From Pseudomonas mohnii (GTDB taxonomy: Bacteria; Pseudomonadota; Gammaproteobacteria; Pseudomonadales; Pseudomonadaceae): a stretch of DNA of 64,000 bases. A model generated the notes under the pieces. That model did not search any database, was not told the DNA's origin, and saw nothing but the letters and a program-made list of their open reading frames with translations. The DNA lies in contig NZ_FNRV01000001.1 in assembly GCF_900105115.1 (NCBI RefSeq), positions 5,583,501-5,647,500 on the forward strand, in the 5' to 3' direction. Position 1 is the first letter of the stretch; every line of letters starts with the position of its first letter. Positions 28,061-37,738 of the stretch are shown in pieces. The translations under genes were made by a program, and so were the position numbers.

Positions 28061-28109
28061 TACAGGTCAGCCTCTGATTTACGCTTTTATTGTTGTTATA
28101 GGTTTTCCT

Positions 28110-28201
28110 TGTGGGAGCGAGCCTGCTCGCGAAAAGGGCTTATCAGGCGACATGAATGTTGCCTGATCCAACGCCATCGCGAGCAGGCTCGCTCCCACAG
28201 G
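28110..28201. repeat. paired REP element
   Basis: GTGGGAGCGAGCCTGCTCGC and its facing complement at 28177-28201. The linker contains its own inverted repeat (ATCAGGC ... GCCTGAT). It lies between the regulator gene and the ABC operon control region. Confidence 0.9.
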
Positions 28202-28252
28202 TTTTGCGTCTGTTTCATGTCCCGGGAAAGGCAAAAAGCACCCATAGAGTGT

Positions 28253-28322
28253 TGTTCACTAATGTTCATTGTCAATCGGGGAACTGTTCAATTGTTCACT
28301 TTCGATTGTTCATTTGTGTTCA
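28253..28322. promoter_or_regulatory. array of six TGTTCA hexamers, probable enhancer
   Basis: TGTTCA begins at 28253, 28263, 28285, 28293, 28307 and 28317, all in the same orientation and grouped in three pairs 8-10 bases apart. The array lies about 65-135 bases upstream of the sigma-54 -24 box, the right distance for an enhancer bound by the divergent activator. Confidence 0.7.
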
Positions 28323-28328
28323 GCAACG

Positions 28329-28350
28329 AACGTGACTCAGTAGTCACGTT
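28329..28350. promoter_or_regulatory. perfect 9-bp inverted repeat between enhancer array and promoter
   Basis: AACGTGACT and AGTCACGTT around CAGT. It lies about 37 bases upstream of the sigma-54 -24 element. It may bind the activator itself or a second regulator. Confidence 0.65.
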
Positions 28351-28386
28351 TAAGGATTTCAAGCCAAATCAACGGCTTGTGATTTT

Positions 28387-28402
28387 TGGCACAAATGTCG
28401 CT
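28387..28402 (+). promoter_or_regulatory. sigma-54 (-24/-12) promoter of the ABC operon
   Basis: TGGCACAAATGTCGCT matches the consensus TGGCAC-N5-TTGC at all but one of the key positions. The invariant GG and GC are exactly 12 bases apart (28388 and 28400). Transcription would start near 28412, about 35 bases before the first ATPase gene. Confidence 0.82.
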
Positions 28403-28447
28403 ATGTAGCTCCGGTCGCTTGACTCCAAAAATAAAAAAGGCCGAGCC

Positions 28448-29542
28448 ATGTCATTAACCCTGGAGCATGTCAGCCGTACCGTCGAGGGCCAGACCTGGAT
28501 CGACGATGCGTGCCTGAGTTTCGAACCCGGTTCCTTCAACGTTTTGCTGGGTCGCACGCTGTCCGGCAAAACCAGTCTCATGCGCTTGATGGCCGGGCTG
28601 GACAAGCCTGACACCGGGCGCATCCTGATGAATGGCGTGGATGTCACCCAACGCCCGGTGCGCCTGCGCAATGTGTCGATGGTGTATCAGCAGTTCATCA
28701 ACTACCCGACCATGACGGTGTTCGAGAACATCGCTTCGCCGTTGCGTCAGGCCCGCGTGTCCAATGAGCAGATCCAGAGCAAGGTGCTGGAAACCGCCAG
28801 AATGCTGCGTATCGAGAAGTTTCTGCAGCGTTATCCGCTGGAGCTCTCCGGGGGCCAGCAACAGCGGACGGCCATGGCCCGGGCGCTGGTCAAGGACGCC
28901 GAACTGATTCTGTTCGATGAGCCGCTGGTCAACCTCGACTACAAACTGCGCGAGGAACTGCGCCAGGAAATGCGCGAGCTGTTCAAGGCCCGCCACACCA
29001 TCGCGATCTACGCCACCACCGAACCCAACGAAGCGCTGGCCCTCGGCGGCACTACGACCATTCTTCATGAGGGTCGGGTGATCCAGAGCGGCAAATCTTC
29101 CGCGGTCTATCACCAGCCGCAGACCGTGCTGGCGGCCGAGCTGTTTTCCGAACCGCCGATCAACCTGATGCCGGGGCGCATCGCCGGTAATGAAGTGAGT
29201 TTCGCCAATTTCGTGCATTTCCCGCTGAACGTCGATTTGCGGCCGGTGGGCGAGGGCGAGTTTCGCTTCGGCGTGCGGCCCAGCCATATCTCGCTGGTGC
29301 CGAGCAACGACGACGACCTGGAATTGGCAGTGACCGTCGAAGTCGCGGAAATCAGCGGCTCGGAAACCTTCCTGCACGTGCGCAACGAGCATTTCCTGCT
29401 GGTGCTGCACTTGCCCGGTGTCCACGAATACGACGTCGATGCGCCGATCCGCATCTACATCCCGACCCATAAACTGTTTGTGTTCGATACGCAGGGGCGG
29501 CTGGTCCAGGCGCCGGGCCGGCGTGTCGCGAGGGTTGCCTGA
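28448..29542 (+). CDS. glpS: ABC importer ATPase 1 (GlpS-like)
   Basis: 364 residues: an ABC ATPase domain (about 1-235) plus a MalK-type C-terminal regulatory barrel. Walker A is GRTLSGKT (about residues 35-42), the Q-loop region [20 protein letters not shown], the signature a perfect LSGGQQQ (about 135-141), and Walker [13 protein letters not shown]. The switch histidine is missing: where VTHD is normal the protein reads ATTE (about 193-196). It resembles GlpS of the rhizobial glycerol importer GlpSTPQV; that symbol is used by analogy. The stop overlaps the next start by one base (TGATG). Confidence 0.88.
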   Translation: MSLTLEHVSRTVEGQTWIDDACLSFEPGSFNVLLGRTLSGKTSLMRLMAGLDKPDTGRILMNGVDVTQRPVRLRNVSMVYQQFINYPTMTVFENIASPLRQARVSNEQIQSKVLETARMLRIEKFLQRYPLELSGGQQQRTAMARALVKDAELILFDEPLVNLDYKLREELRQEMRELFKARHTIAIYATTEPNEALALGGTTTILHEGRVIQSGKSSAVYHQPQTVLAAELFSEPPINLMPGRIAGNEVSFANFVHFPLNVDLRPVGEGEFRFGVRPSHISLVPSNDDDLELAVTVEVAEISGSETFLHVRNEHFLLVLHLPGVHEYDVDAPIRIYIPTHKLFVFDTQGRLVQAPGRRVARVA

Positions 29543-30675
29543 TGGCCGAAATCCGTTTGCAGAACCTCGCCCACAGCTACACCAAAACCCCGGGCGGACC
29601 CGAGGATTACGCGATCCGCGAGATGGACCACATCTGGGAGCAGGGCGGTGCCTATGCCTTGCTCGGCCCGTCGGGGTGCGGCAAGTCGACCTTGCTCAAC
29701 ATCATTTCCGGGTTGCTCAGCCCGTCCCAGGGCCATGTGTTGTTCGATGGCAAAGCGGTCAATGACCTGACCCCGGAGAAGCGCAACATCGCTCAGGTTT
29801 TCCAGTTTCCGGTGGTCTACGACACCATGACGGTGTTCGACAACCTGGCTTTCCCGCTGCGCAATCAGGGCATGGCCGAGGCGAAGATTCACACCAAAGT
29901 GCAGGAAATCGCTGAAGTCCTCGACCTGCAGAACCTGCTGAGCAAAAAAGCACGCAACCTCACCGCCGACGAAAAGCAGAAAGTCTCCATGGGCCGTGGG
30001 CTGGTGCGTGATGACGTGTCGGCGATTCTCTTCGATGAACCGCTGACCGTGATCGACCCGCACCTGAAGTGGAAGCTGCGGCGCAAGCTCAAGCAGATCC
30101 ACGAGCAGTTCAACATCACCATGGTCTATGTCACCCACGATCAACTGGAAGCCTCGACCTTTGCCGACAAGATCGCGGTGATGTACGGCGGGCAGATCGT
30201 GCAGTTCGGCACGCCACGGGAATTGTTCGAGCGCCCGAGCCACACCTTTGTCGGTTACTTCATCGGCAGCCCGGGGATGAACCTGATCGAGGTGCAGCCG
30301 CAACCGGGCGGCGTCGGTTTCGCTTCGACCCATTTGCCCTTGTCCGCCGCCATGCAGCGACGCATCGCCGAGACCGAATGGAAAACCCTGAAAGTCGGAA
30401 TCCGACCCGAGTTCGTCCATGTGTGGGAAGAGCCATTCGATGACGCGATGCGGGCTCATGTCGTACACGTCGAAGACCTCGGCACCTACAAGATCATGAC
30501 CCTGAACCTCGATGGCGCGCCGCTGAAAGTACGCCTGGCCGAAGACAAACCGGTGCCTGAAGGCACGGCGTACATCAGTTTTCCGGGGCAGTGGCTGATG
30601 GTCTACGCCGACGAATTCCTGCTGGAGCCCCATGCCGTCAACGAAGCAATGGCCAATGAAGAGGCGCAGCCATGA
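29542..30675 (+). CDS. glpT: ABC importer ATPase 2 (GlpT-like)
   Basis: 377 residues with the same domain order as the preceding ATPase. Walker A GPSGCGKST (about residues 41-49), Q-loop AQVFQFPVVYDTMTVFDNL, Walker B AILFDEPLTVID and the switch-histidine motif VTHDQLEA are intact. The signature LSGGQ is replaced by LTADEKQ (about 139-145). With its partner it would form a heterodimer whose defects fall on the same ATP site. The gene is unrelated to the E. coli GlpT permease despite the name. The stop overlaps the permease start as ATGA. Confidence 0.88.
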   Translation: MAEIRLQNLAHSYTKTPGGPEDYAIREMDHIWEQGGAYALLGPSGCGKSTLLNIISGLLSPSQGHVLFDGKAVNDLTPEKRNIAQVFQFPVVYDTMTVFDNLAFPLRNQGMAEAKIHTKVQEIAEVLDLQNLLSKKARNLTADEKQKVSMGRGLVRDDVSAILFDEPLTVIDPHLKWKLRRKLKQIHEQFNITMVYVTHDQLEASTFADKIAVMYGGQIVQFGTPRELFERPSHTFVGYFIGSPGMNLIEVQPQPGGVGFASTHLPLSAAMQRRIAETEWKTLKVGIRPEFVHVWEEPFDDAMRAHVVHVEDLGTYKIMTLNLDGAPLKVRLAEDKPVPEGTAYISFPGQWLMVYADEFLLEPHAVNEAMANEEAQP

Positions 30676-31538
30676 ACAAGGTGCAGAACAACAAGGCCTG
30701 GTGGCTGGTGCTCCCGGTGTTCCTGCTGGTGGCGTTCAGTGCGGTGATCCCGATGATGACCGTGGTCAACTACTCGGTGCAGGACATATTCGACCAGTCC
30801 AGCCGCTACTTCGTCGGTGCCGACTGGTACAGGCAAGTGCTGCTCGATCCGCGCCTGCATGACTCGCTGCTGCGCCAGTTCATCTACTCGGCCTGTGTGT
30901 TGCTGATTGAAATTCCCCTGGGCATTGCCATCGCCCTGACCATGCCGACCAAGGGCCGCTGGTCGTCGCTGGTGCTGATTATTCTGGCGATCCCGTTGCT
31001 GATTCCGTGGAACGTGGTGGGCACCATCTGGCAGATCTTCGGCCGCGCGGACATCGGTCTGCTGGGTTCGAGCCTTAATGCCATGGGCATCAGCTACAAC
31101 TATGCGGCGAACACCATGGACGCCTGGGTCACCGTGTTGGTGATGGACGTCTGGCACTGGACGTCGCTGGTGGCGCTGTTGTGTTTCTCCGGTCTGCGGG
31201 CGATTCCGGACGTGTATTACCAGGCGGCGCGGATCGATCGGGCTTCGGCCTGGGCGGTGTTCCGACACATTCAGTTGCCCAAGCTCAAGAGCGTGCTGCT
31301 GATCGCGGTGATGCTGCGTTTCATGGACAGTTTCATGATCTACACCGAACCGTTCGTGCTCACGGGCGGCGGGCCGGGTAATGCCACGACCTTCCTCAGT
31401 CAGACATTGACCCAGATGGCCGTAGGGCAATTCGACCTGGGCCCTGCCGCGGCGTTTTCGCTGGTGTATTTCCTGATCATCCTGTTGGTGTCGTGGCTGT
31501 TTTATACCGCCATGACGCACTCTGACGCCAACCGCTGA
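30672..31538 (+). CDS. glpP: ABC importer permease 1 (GlpP-like)
   Basis: 288 residues with about six transmembrane segments, the first at about residues 10-30 (WWLVLPVFLLVAFSAVIPMM). The EAA-type coupling loop reads YQAARIDRASAWAVFRHIQL (about 179-198), which docks on the ATPases. It belongs to the MalF/UgpA type of binding-protein-dependent permeases. It overlaps the upstream ATPase and lies 7 bases before the second permease. The substrate would be glycerol or a similar polyol, by analogy. Confidence 0.9.
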   Translation: MNKVQNNKAWWLVLPVFLLVAFSAVIPMMTVVNYSVQDIFDQSSRYFVGADWYRQVLLDPRLHDSLLRQFIYSACVLLIEIPLGIAIALTMPTKGRWSSLVLIILAIPLLIPWNVVGTIWQIFGRADIGLLGSSLNAMGISYNYAANTMDAWVTVLVMDVWHWTSLVALLCFSGLRAIPDVYYQAARIDRASAWAVFRHIQLPKLKSVLLIAVMLRFMDSFMIYTEPFVLTGGGPGNATTFLSQTLTQMAVGQFDLGPAAAFSLVYFLIILLVSWLFYTAMTHSDANR

Positions 31539-31545
31539 GGCCGCC

Positions 31546-32346
<801 letters not shown>

Positions 32347-32353
32347 GGAACTG

Positions 32354-32629
32354 ATGATGGAATGGATGAGTTGGACGATTCCCACCGCAGCGTTCTTCGT
32401 CGTCATTGGCCTGATTCTGGTGGGCATGACGACCTGGGAATTGCGTTCGCCGAGCATTCTTCGGCGTGGTTTTCTGCCGATTGCCACCACCCGTGGCGAC
32501 CGGCTGTTTATCGGTCTTCTCGGTAGCGCCTACCTGCATCTGCTGGTCATCGGCGTAACCGACTGGAGCATCTGGGTCGCCTTCGCGTCGTCCCTGGTGT
32601 GGCTGTTGGCTGTGATGCGGTGGGGCTAG
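32354..32629 (+). CDS. DUF2160 small membrane protein of the ABC operon
   Basis: 91 residues with three hydrophobic segments: IPTAAFFVVIGLILVGM (about 9-25), LFIGLLGSAYLHLLVIGV (about 51-68) and IWVAFASSLVWLLAVM (about 73-88). The central WELRSPSILRRGFLPIATTRGDRLF is typical of the DUF2160 family, which is found in the same operon position in glycerol-type ABC systems. Two adjacent ATGs (32354, 32357) are possible. GAGGAA is better spaced for the second. It probably assists the permeases; its exact role is unknown. Confidence 0.88.
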   Translation: MMEWMSWTIPTAAFFVVIGLILVGMTTWELRSPSILRRGFLPIATTRGDRLFIGLLGSAYLHLLVIGVTDWSIWVAFASSLVWLLAVMRWG

Positions 32630-32676
32630 TCGAATCGCTCGGCAATGTTGCTCCGAAACTTAAACAGGAGGTCTCT

Positions 32677-34419
32677 ATGTTCGACAAAAACAATAAGCTG
32701 CGACATAGCATTTCATTGGCAGCCATGCTGGCACTCAGCGGTTTGAGCGCCGCGGCCTGGGCCGATGCCTATGAAGACGCTGCGAAGAAATGGATTGGCA
32801 GCGAGTTCAAACCGTCCACCCTGACGGCTGATCAGCAGCTCGAGGAATTGAAGTGGTTTATCAAGGCCGCCGAACCGTTTCGCGGGATGGACATCAAGGT
32901 CGTCTCCGAAACCCTGACCACCCACGAATATGAATCCAAGGTGCTGGCCAAGGCCTTCACCGAGATCACCGGGATCAAGGTGACCCACGACCTGCTGCAA
33001 GAAGGCGATGTGGTGGAAAAACTGCAGACCGTGATGCAGTCGGACAAAAGCATTTATGACGGCTGGGTGAACGACTCGGACCTGATCGGTACGCACTTCC
33101 GTTACGGCAAGACTGAAGCCATCACCGACCTGATGGCCAATGAAGGCAAGAACTTCACTTCGCCGACTCTGGACCTCAAGGACTTCATTGGTACTTCTTT
33201 CACAACGGCTCCGGACGGCAAGCTCTATCAACTGCCCGATCAGCAGTTTGCCAACCTGTACTGGTTCCGCGCCGACTGGTTCGAGCGCCCGGACCTCAAG
33301 GCCAAGTTCAAGGAGAAATACGGCTACGAGCTGGGCGTACCGGTGAACTGGTCGGCCTATGAAGACATCGCCAAGTTCTTCAGCGAAGACGTCAAGGAGA
33401 TCGACGGCAAGCGTGTCTACGGGCACATGGACTACGGCAAGAAAGACCCGTCCCTGGGCTGGCGTTTCACCGATGCCTGGTTCTCCATGGCCGGTGGCGG
33501 CGACAAGGGCTTGCCCAACGGTTTACCGGTGGACGAGTGGGGCATTCGCGTCGAGGATTGCCATCCGGTGGGCTCCAGCGTGACCCGCGGTGGCGACACC
33601 AACGGCCCGGCGGCGGTCTTCGCCACCCAGAAATACGTCGACTGGATGAAGGCCTACGCTCCACCGGAAGCGGCGGGCATGACCTTCTCCGAATCCGGCC
33701 CCGTGCCTTCCCAGGGCAACATCGCCCAGCAGATCTTCTGGTACACCGCGTTCACGGCCGACATGACCAAGCCGGGTCTGCCGGTGGTGAATGCCGACGG
33801 CACGCCGAAATGGCGCATGGCACCGTCGCCGCGCGGCCCGTACTGGGAGGAGGGCATGAAGCTGGGGTATCAGGACGTGGGTTCCTGGACGTTCATGAAG
33901 TCCACGCCGGAGAAGCAAAAACTCGCCGCCTGGCTCTATGCGCAGTTCGTGACGTCGAAAACCGTGTCACTGAAGAAAACCATCGTCGGCCTGACGCCAA
34001 TCCGCGAGTCGGACATCAACTCGCAAGCCATGACCGACCTGGCGCCGAAGCTCGGTGGCCTGGTCGAGTTCTACCGCAGCCCGGCCCGCGTGCAATGGAC
34101 GCCGACCGGGACCAACGTGCCTGATTATCCTCGCCTCGCGCAGTTGTGGTGGAGCCACATCGCCGAAGCGGCCAGCGGCGAGAAAACTCCGCAGCAGGCA
34201 CTGGACGGTCTGGCCAAGGATCAGGACGCGATCATGTCCCGCCTGGAACGTTCGAAAGCGCAAACCACCTGCGCGCCGAAGATGAACCCGGAACGCGACG
34301 CGCAATACTGGTTCGACCAACCGGGCGCACCGAAACCGAAACTGGCCAACGAGAAGCCTAAAGGGGAGACCGTGAGCTACAACGAACTGCTGAAATCGTG
34401 GGCGGATGCGCGTAAATAA
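32677..34419 (+). CDS. glpV: ABC importer substrate-binding protein (GlpV-like)
   Basis: 580 residues, clearly longer than the roughly 400-450 of ordinary sugar-binding proteins. The signal peptide is hydrophobic LAAMLALSGLSAAAWA, with likely cleavage after Ala29 and no lipobox cysteine. The mature start contains KKWIGSEFKPSTLTADQQ. Aromatic-rich segments such as LYWFRADWFERPD and DAWFSMAGGGDKGLPNG fit a polyol- or sugar-binding cleft. AGGAGG precedes ATG 32677. It is the last gene of the operon and is followed by a strong terminator. The substrate is inferred as glycerol or a related polyol from overall similarity to the rhizobial glycerol system. Confidence 0.88.
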   Translation: MFDKNNKLRHSISLAAMLALSGLSAAAWADAYEDAAKKWIGSEFKPSTLTADQQLEELKWFIKAAEPFRGMDIKVVSETLTTHEYESKVLAKAFTEITGIKVTHDLLQEGDVVEKLQTVMQSDKSIYDGWVNDSDLIGTHFRYGKTEAITDLMANEGKNFTSPTLDLKDFIGTSFTTAPDGKLYQLPDQQFANLYWFRADWFERPDLKAKFKEKYGYELGVPVNWSAYEDIAKFFSEDVKEIDGKRVYGHMDYGKKDPSLGWRFTDAWFSMAGGGDKGLPNGLPVDEWGIRVEDCHPVGSSVTRGGDTNGPAAVFATQKYVDWMKAYAPPEAAGMTFSESGPVPSQGNIAQQIFWYTAFTADMTKPGLPVVNADGTPKWRMAPSPRGPYWEEGMKLGYQDVGSWTFMKSTPEKQKLAAWLYAQFVTSKTVSLKKTIVGLTPIRESDINSQAMTDLAPKLGGLVEFYRSPARVQWTPTGTNVPDYPRLAQLWWSHIAEAASGEKTPQQALDGLAKDQDAIMSRLERSKAQTTCAPKMNPERDAQYWFDQPGAPKPKLANEKPKGETVSYNELLKSWADARK

Positions 34420-34440
34420 AAGCTGAACTGCGAAAGGCGA

Positions 34441-34468
34441 ACGGCACCGGAAGGTGCCGTTTTTGTTT
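34441..34468 (+). terminator. Rho-independent terminator of the ABC operon
   Basis: Stem ACGGCACC / GGTGCCGT with loop GGAA, then TTTTGTTT. Confidence 0.92.
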
Positions 34469-34556
34469 GTGCCTGTGCCACCGCTTTCGTCGGTATGCCG
34501 GCTCCTGCAGATGCGGCGTCGGACGCAGTCCCGGCATTGACTCACGATCACTTACA

Positions 34557-34578
34557 GGCGCTGGCTTGCCAGCGATGG
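34557..34578. repeat. short REP-like hairpin
   Basis: CGCTGGC, TT, GCCAGCG followed by ATGG; same subtype as 15440-15461. It lies between the two convergent terminators. Confidence 0.7.
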
Positions 34579-34641
34579 CGTCGTGTCGGTCAGCACGGAA
34601 TGGTGAGGACAGCGCTGCCGGCCCAGCAACGGCCAGAATGC

Positions 34642-34667
34642 AAAAACGGCACCCTTAGGTGCCGTTT
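34642..34667 (-). terminator. terminator of the nuo operon
   Basis: Stem AAACGGCACC (34644-34653), loop CTTA, GGTGCCGTTT. Read on the minus strand it ends in a U run. The stem is the same sequence as the ABC-operon terminator 200 bases away. Confidence 0.88.
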
Positions 34668-34695
34668 CTGTTTGCTACTGATAACGCTTAAGCGA

Positions 34696-36159
34696 TCAAC
34701 CCGCCAGGCCCGATTGCTGAACCAGGCTCAGCAGCGGTTGTGGGTACAGGCCGAGGAAGAATGCCAGTACCGCGATGGCCAGCAGCATCACGCCGCCTGC
34801 TTTCTGTTCCCAGTGCAGTTGTGCATCGTGGCGACGCAGGTTCGGTTCGATCAGGTACAGGGTGACCATCACACGCAGGTAGTAGAACACGCCGATGGCG
34901 CTGCCCAGTACCAGCGAGCCGACCAGCCACCACTGATGGGATTCGACACCGGTGGCGATGATGTAGAACTTGCCGATGAAGCCCGCGGTCAGCGGGATAC
35001 CAGCCAGGGACAACATCATCACGGTCAGTACGGCAGTCAGGTACGGACGGCGCCAGAACAGGCCGCGGTATTCGTACAGGGCGTCCGCGTCACGGCCTTT
35101 GTACGGCGAGGACATCAGGGTGATCACGCCGAAGGCGCCGAGGCTGGTGATCACGTAGGTGACCAGGTACACGCCGATAGCTTCCACGGCCATGCCTTTG
35201 CTCGCCACCAGGGCGATCAGCAGGTAACCGAAGTGGGCGATGGACGAGTAACCCAGCAGACGCTTGAGGTTGCTCTGGGTCAGGGCCAGCAGGTTACCGA
35301 ACAGGATCGACGCGATGGCGATGATGGTCAGTACGTTGCTCAGCACACCGCTGCTTGCCGCTGGCGAGATCTGGAACAGACGCACCATCACGGCGAACAC
35401 GGCGACCTTGGAAGCGGTTGCCAGGAACGCCGCGACCGGCGCTGGAGCACCTTCGTAAACGTCCGGGGTCCACAGGTGGAACGGTACCAGCGACAGCTTG
35501 AACGCCAGGCCGATCAGCATCATGCCCAGGCCCAGTTGCGCCAGCGAACTTGGCAGACCGGTAGCCGCCAGCGCCTGACCGATACCGACGAAGCTCAGGG
35601 AGCCGGAGTCAGCGTAGAGCAGGGCCATACCGAACAACAGGAACGCGGAACCGGCTGCCGACAGCACCATGTACTTGATGCCGGCTTCCAGCGAACGCTT
35701 GTTGAAGAAGGCGTAGGCCACCAGACCGTAGACCGGTACCGACAGCAGCTCCAGACCGATGAACAACCCGGCCAGGTGCTGCGCGCTGACCAGAACCAGG
35801 CCACCGGCGGCGGCCATCAGGATCAGCAGGTACAGTTCTTCACGGTTGCCCGGGTAACCCGAACCGCCCTCGCCGAGGTAGGCGTGGGCGAGGGTGACGC
35901 AGGCGAGGGTGGCGACCAGGATCAGCGCCATGTACAGGCAGGCAAAGGTGTCGATTTGCAGCAATGGCGTCACGGCCAGGGGCGCGACTTTCAGGGCTGG
36001 CAGGATCGACAGCAGCGCCAGGTTCAGACCCGCCACGGAAATCAGGAAGGTCTGCGAGTGGTTGCGGCGCCAGGCGATCGCCAGCATCGCCACGATGATC
36101 GTGGCGCTGGTGATCAACAACGGCGCAAGCGCGATAAAGTGTTGAGTCGTGAATTCCAT
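34696..36159 (-). CDS. nuoN: NADH-quinone oxidoreductase subunit N
   Basis: 487 residues, proton-pumping antiporter-like membrane subunit with about 14 transmembrane helices. The proton-channel segments are visible as [20 protein letters not shown] (about 288-307) and the lysine-containing [20 protein letters not shown] (about 225-244). ATG 36159 gives the family start [15 protein letters not shown]; the longer frame runs into nuoM-adjacent noncoding sequence. Last gene of the nuo operon, followed by a terminator. Confidence 0.97.
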   Translation of the reverse strand: MEFTTQHFIALAPLLITSATIIVAMLAIAWRRNHSQTFLISVAGLNLALLSILPALKVAPLAVTPLLQIDTFACLYMALILVATLACVTLAHAYLGEGGSGYPGNREELYLLILMAAAGGLVLVSAQHLAGLFIGLELLSVPVYGLVAYAFFNKRSLEAGIKYMVLSAAGSAFLLFGMALLYADSGSLSFVGIGQALAATGLPSSLAQLGLGMMLIGLAFKLSLVPFHLWTPDVYEGAPAPVAAFLATASKVAVFAVMVRLFQISPAASSGVLSNVLTIIAIASILFGNLLALTQSNLKRLLGYSSIAHFGYLLIALVASKGMAVEAIGVYLVTYVITSLGAFGVITLMSSPYKGRDADALYEYRGLFWRRPYLTAVLTVMMLSLAGIPLTAGFIGKFYIIATGVESHQWWLVGSLVLGSAIGVFYYLRVMVTLYLIEPNLRRHDAQLHWEQKAGGVMLLAIAVLAFFLGLYPQPLLSLVQQSGLAG

Positions 36160-36166
36160 AGCGCTC

Positions 36167-37699
36167 TTACCGTGCCGAAGCGAGTTGAGTGAAGGCGGTG
36201 CCGAGCCACTGCTGCACGCCATGCATCGTCGCGGCAGAGGTGTCGAGGAACGGTTGCGGGTAGACGCCGATGTAGACCAGCAGCGCTGCCAGACCGACCA
36301 CCATGATCAGTTCGCGAGCATCCATGCCCTGCAGGACCGCGTCCGATTTGGACGGACCGAAGTAGGCACGGTGGATCATGATCAGCGAGTAGACCGAACC
36401 GAACACCAGGCCGGACGTCGCGATCACGGTGACCCATGGAGCGCTGGCGAAGGTGCCGATCAGGATCAGGAACTCGCCGACGAAGTTACCGGTACCCGGC
36501 AAGCCCAGGGACGCCGCTGCAAAGAACAGGCTGATGGCCGGCAGGTAGGCGATCTTCGACCACAGGCCACCCATTTCACGCATGTCGCGGGTGTGGGTGC
36601 GTTCGTACAACTGACCGCTGAGGATAAAGAGTGCCGCGGCCGACAGACCGTGCGCCAGCATCTGAATCACCGCGCCCTGCAGCGCCAGTTGGCTGCCGGA
36701 GTAGATGCCGATCAGTACGAAGCCCATGTGGGAAACGGACGAGAAGGCGATCAGACGCTTGATGTCGGTTTGCGCGAACGCCAGGAACGCACCGTAGAAG
36801 ATCCCGATCAGACCCAGGGTCATGGCGATCGGCGCGAACTCGGCCGACGCATTCGGGAACAGCGGCAGGGCGAAACGCAGCAGGCCGTAGGCAGCGGTTT
36901 TCAGCAAGATACCGGCCAGGTCCACGGAACCTGCGGTCGGCGCCTGGGCGTGAGCGTCAGGCAGCCAGGAGTGGAACGGTACGACTGGCAGCTTGACCGC
37001 GAAGGCGATGAAGAAGCCGAGCATCAGGACGTACTCGGTGGTCATCGACATCTTGGTTTTCAACAGGTCGGCGTAGTTGAAGGTCATCACGCCGGTGTTG
37101 TTGAAGTTGACCAGTACCAGACCCAGGATCGCCACCAGCATGATCAGGCCGGAAGCCTGAGTGAAGATGAAGAACTTGGTCGCCGCGTAGATCCGGGTTT
37201 TCTTGCCGTCCGAAGAACTGTGACCCCAGAGCGCGATGAGGAAGTACATCGGCACCAGCATCATTTCCCAGAAGAAGAAGAACATGAACAGATCGAGGGC
37301 CAGGAACACGCCGACGACACCGCCCAGGATCCACATCAGGTTCAGGTGGAAGAAGCCGACGTGGCGCTGGATCTCTTTCCACGAGCAGAGTACCGAGAGG
37401 ACACCCAGCAGGCCGGTCAGCAGGATCATCAACAGCGACAGGCCGTCGAGGGCCAGGTGCACGTTGATGCCGAAGCGCTGGATCCAGACGTGCTTGAACT
37501 CAAGCGACCAGGTCGGATCGGCGCCAGGCGCCGGGGCAAATGAATAATCACCGTGGGCCCACAGCCAGAGGCCGAGAGCGAGTTCCAGGGTCATGGTCAA
37601 CAGCGCAATCCAGCGGGGGAGGGTGGCGCCGAAGCGCTCACCCATCCAGCACAGCAGGCCGCCGATGAAGGGGATCAGGATTAGCCAAGGCAGAATCAT
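36167..37699 (-). CDS. nuoM: NADH-quinone oxidoreductase subunit M
   Basis: 510 residues, antiporter-like proton-pumping subunit with about 14 transmembrane helices. Conserved features are the glutamate in [19 protein letters not shown] (about 140-158), [19 protein letters not shown] with the channel lysine (about 228-246), and [20 protein letters not shown] (about 309-328). It ends 7 bases before nuoN and begins 39 bases after the nuoL stop. Confidence 0.97.
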   Translation of the reverse strand: MILPWLILIPFIGGLLCWMGERFGATLPRWIALLTMTLELALGLWLWAHGDYSFAPAPGADPTWSLEFKHVWIQRFGINVHLALDGLSLLMILLTGLLGVLSVLCSWKEIQRHVGFFHLNLMWILGGVVGVFLALDLFMFFFFWEMMLVPMYFLIALWGHSSSDGKKTRIYAATKFFIFTQASGLIMLVAILGLVLVNFNNTGVMTFNYADLLKTKMSMTTEYVLMLGFFIAFAVKLPVVPFHSWLPDAHAQAPTAGSVDLAGILLKTAAYGLLRFALPLFPNASAEFAPIAMTLGLIGIFYGAFLAFAQTDIKRLIAFSSVSHMGFVLIGIYSGSQLALQGAVIQMLAHGLSAAALFILSGQLYERTHTRDMREMGGLWSKIAYLPAISLFFAAASLGLPGTGNFVGEFLILIGTFASAPWVTVIATSGLVFGSVYSLIMIHRAYFGPSKSDAVLQGMDARELIMVVGLAALLVYIGVYPQPFLDTSAATMHGVQQWLGTAFTQLASAR

Positions 37700-37738
37700 G
37701 ACGGGCTCAATTCCTTTCGCAAGTTCGCAAGGTTCATA

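Noticed and set aside
28448..30675. Calling the GlpS/GlpT-like ATPases non-functional because of missing motifs
   Set aside because: Walker A and B, including the catalytic Glu, are intact in both, and the defects are complementary, so a working heterodimer is more likely than inactive proteins.
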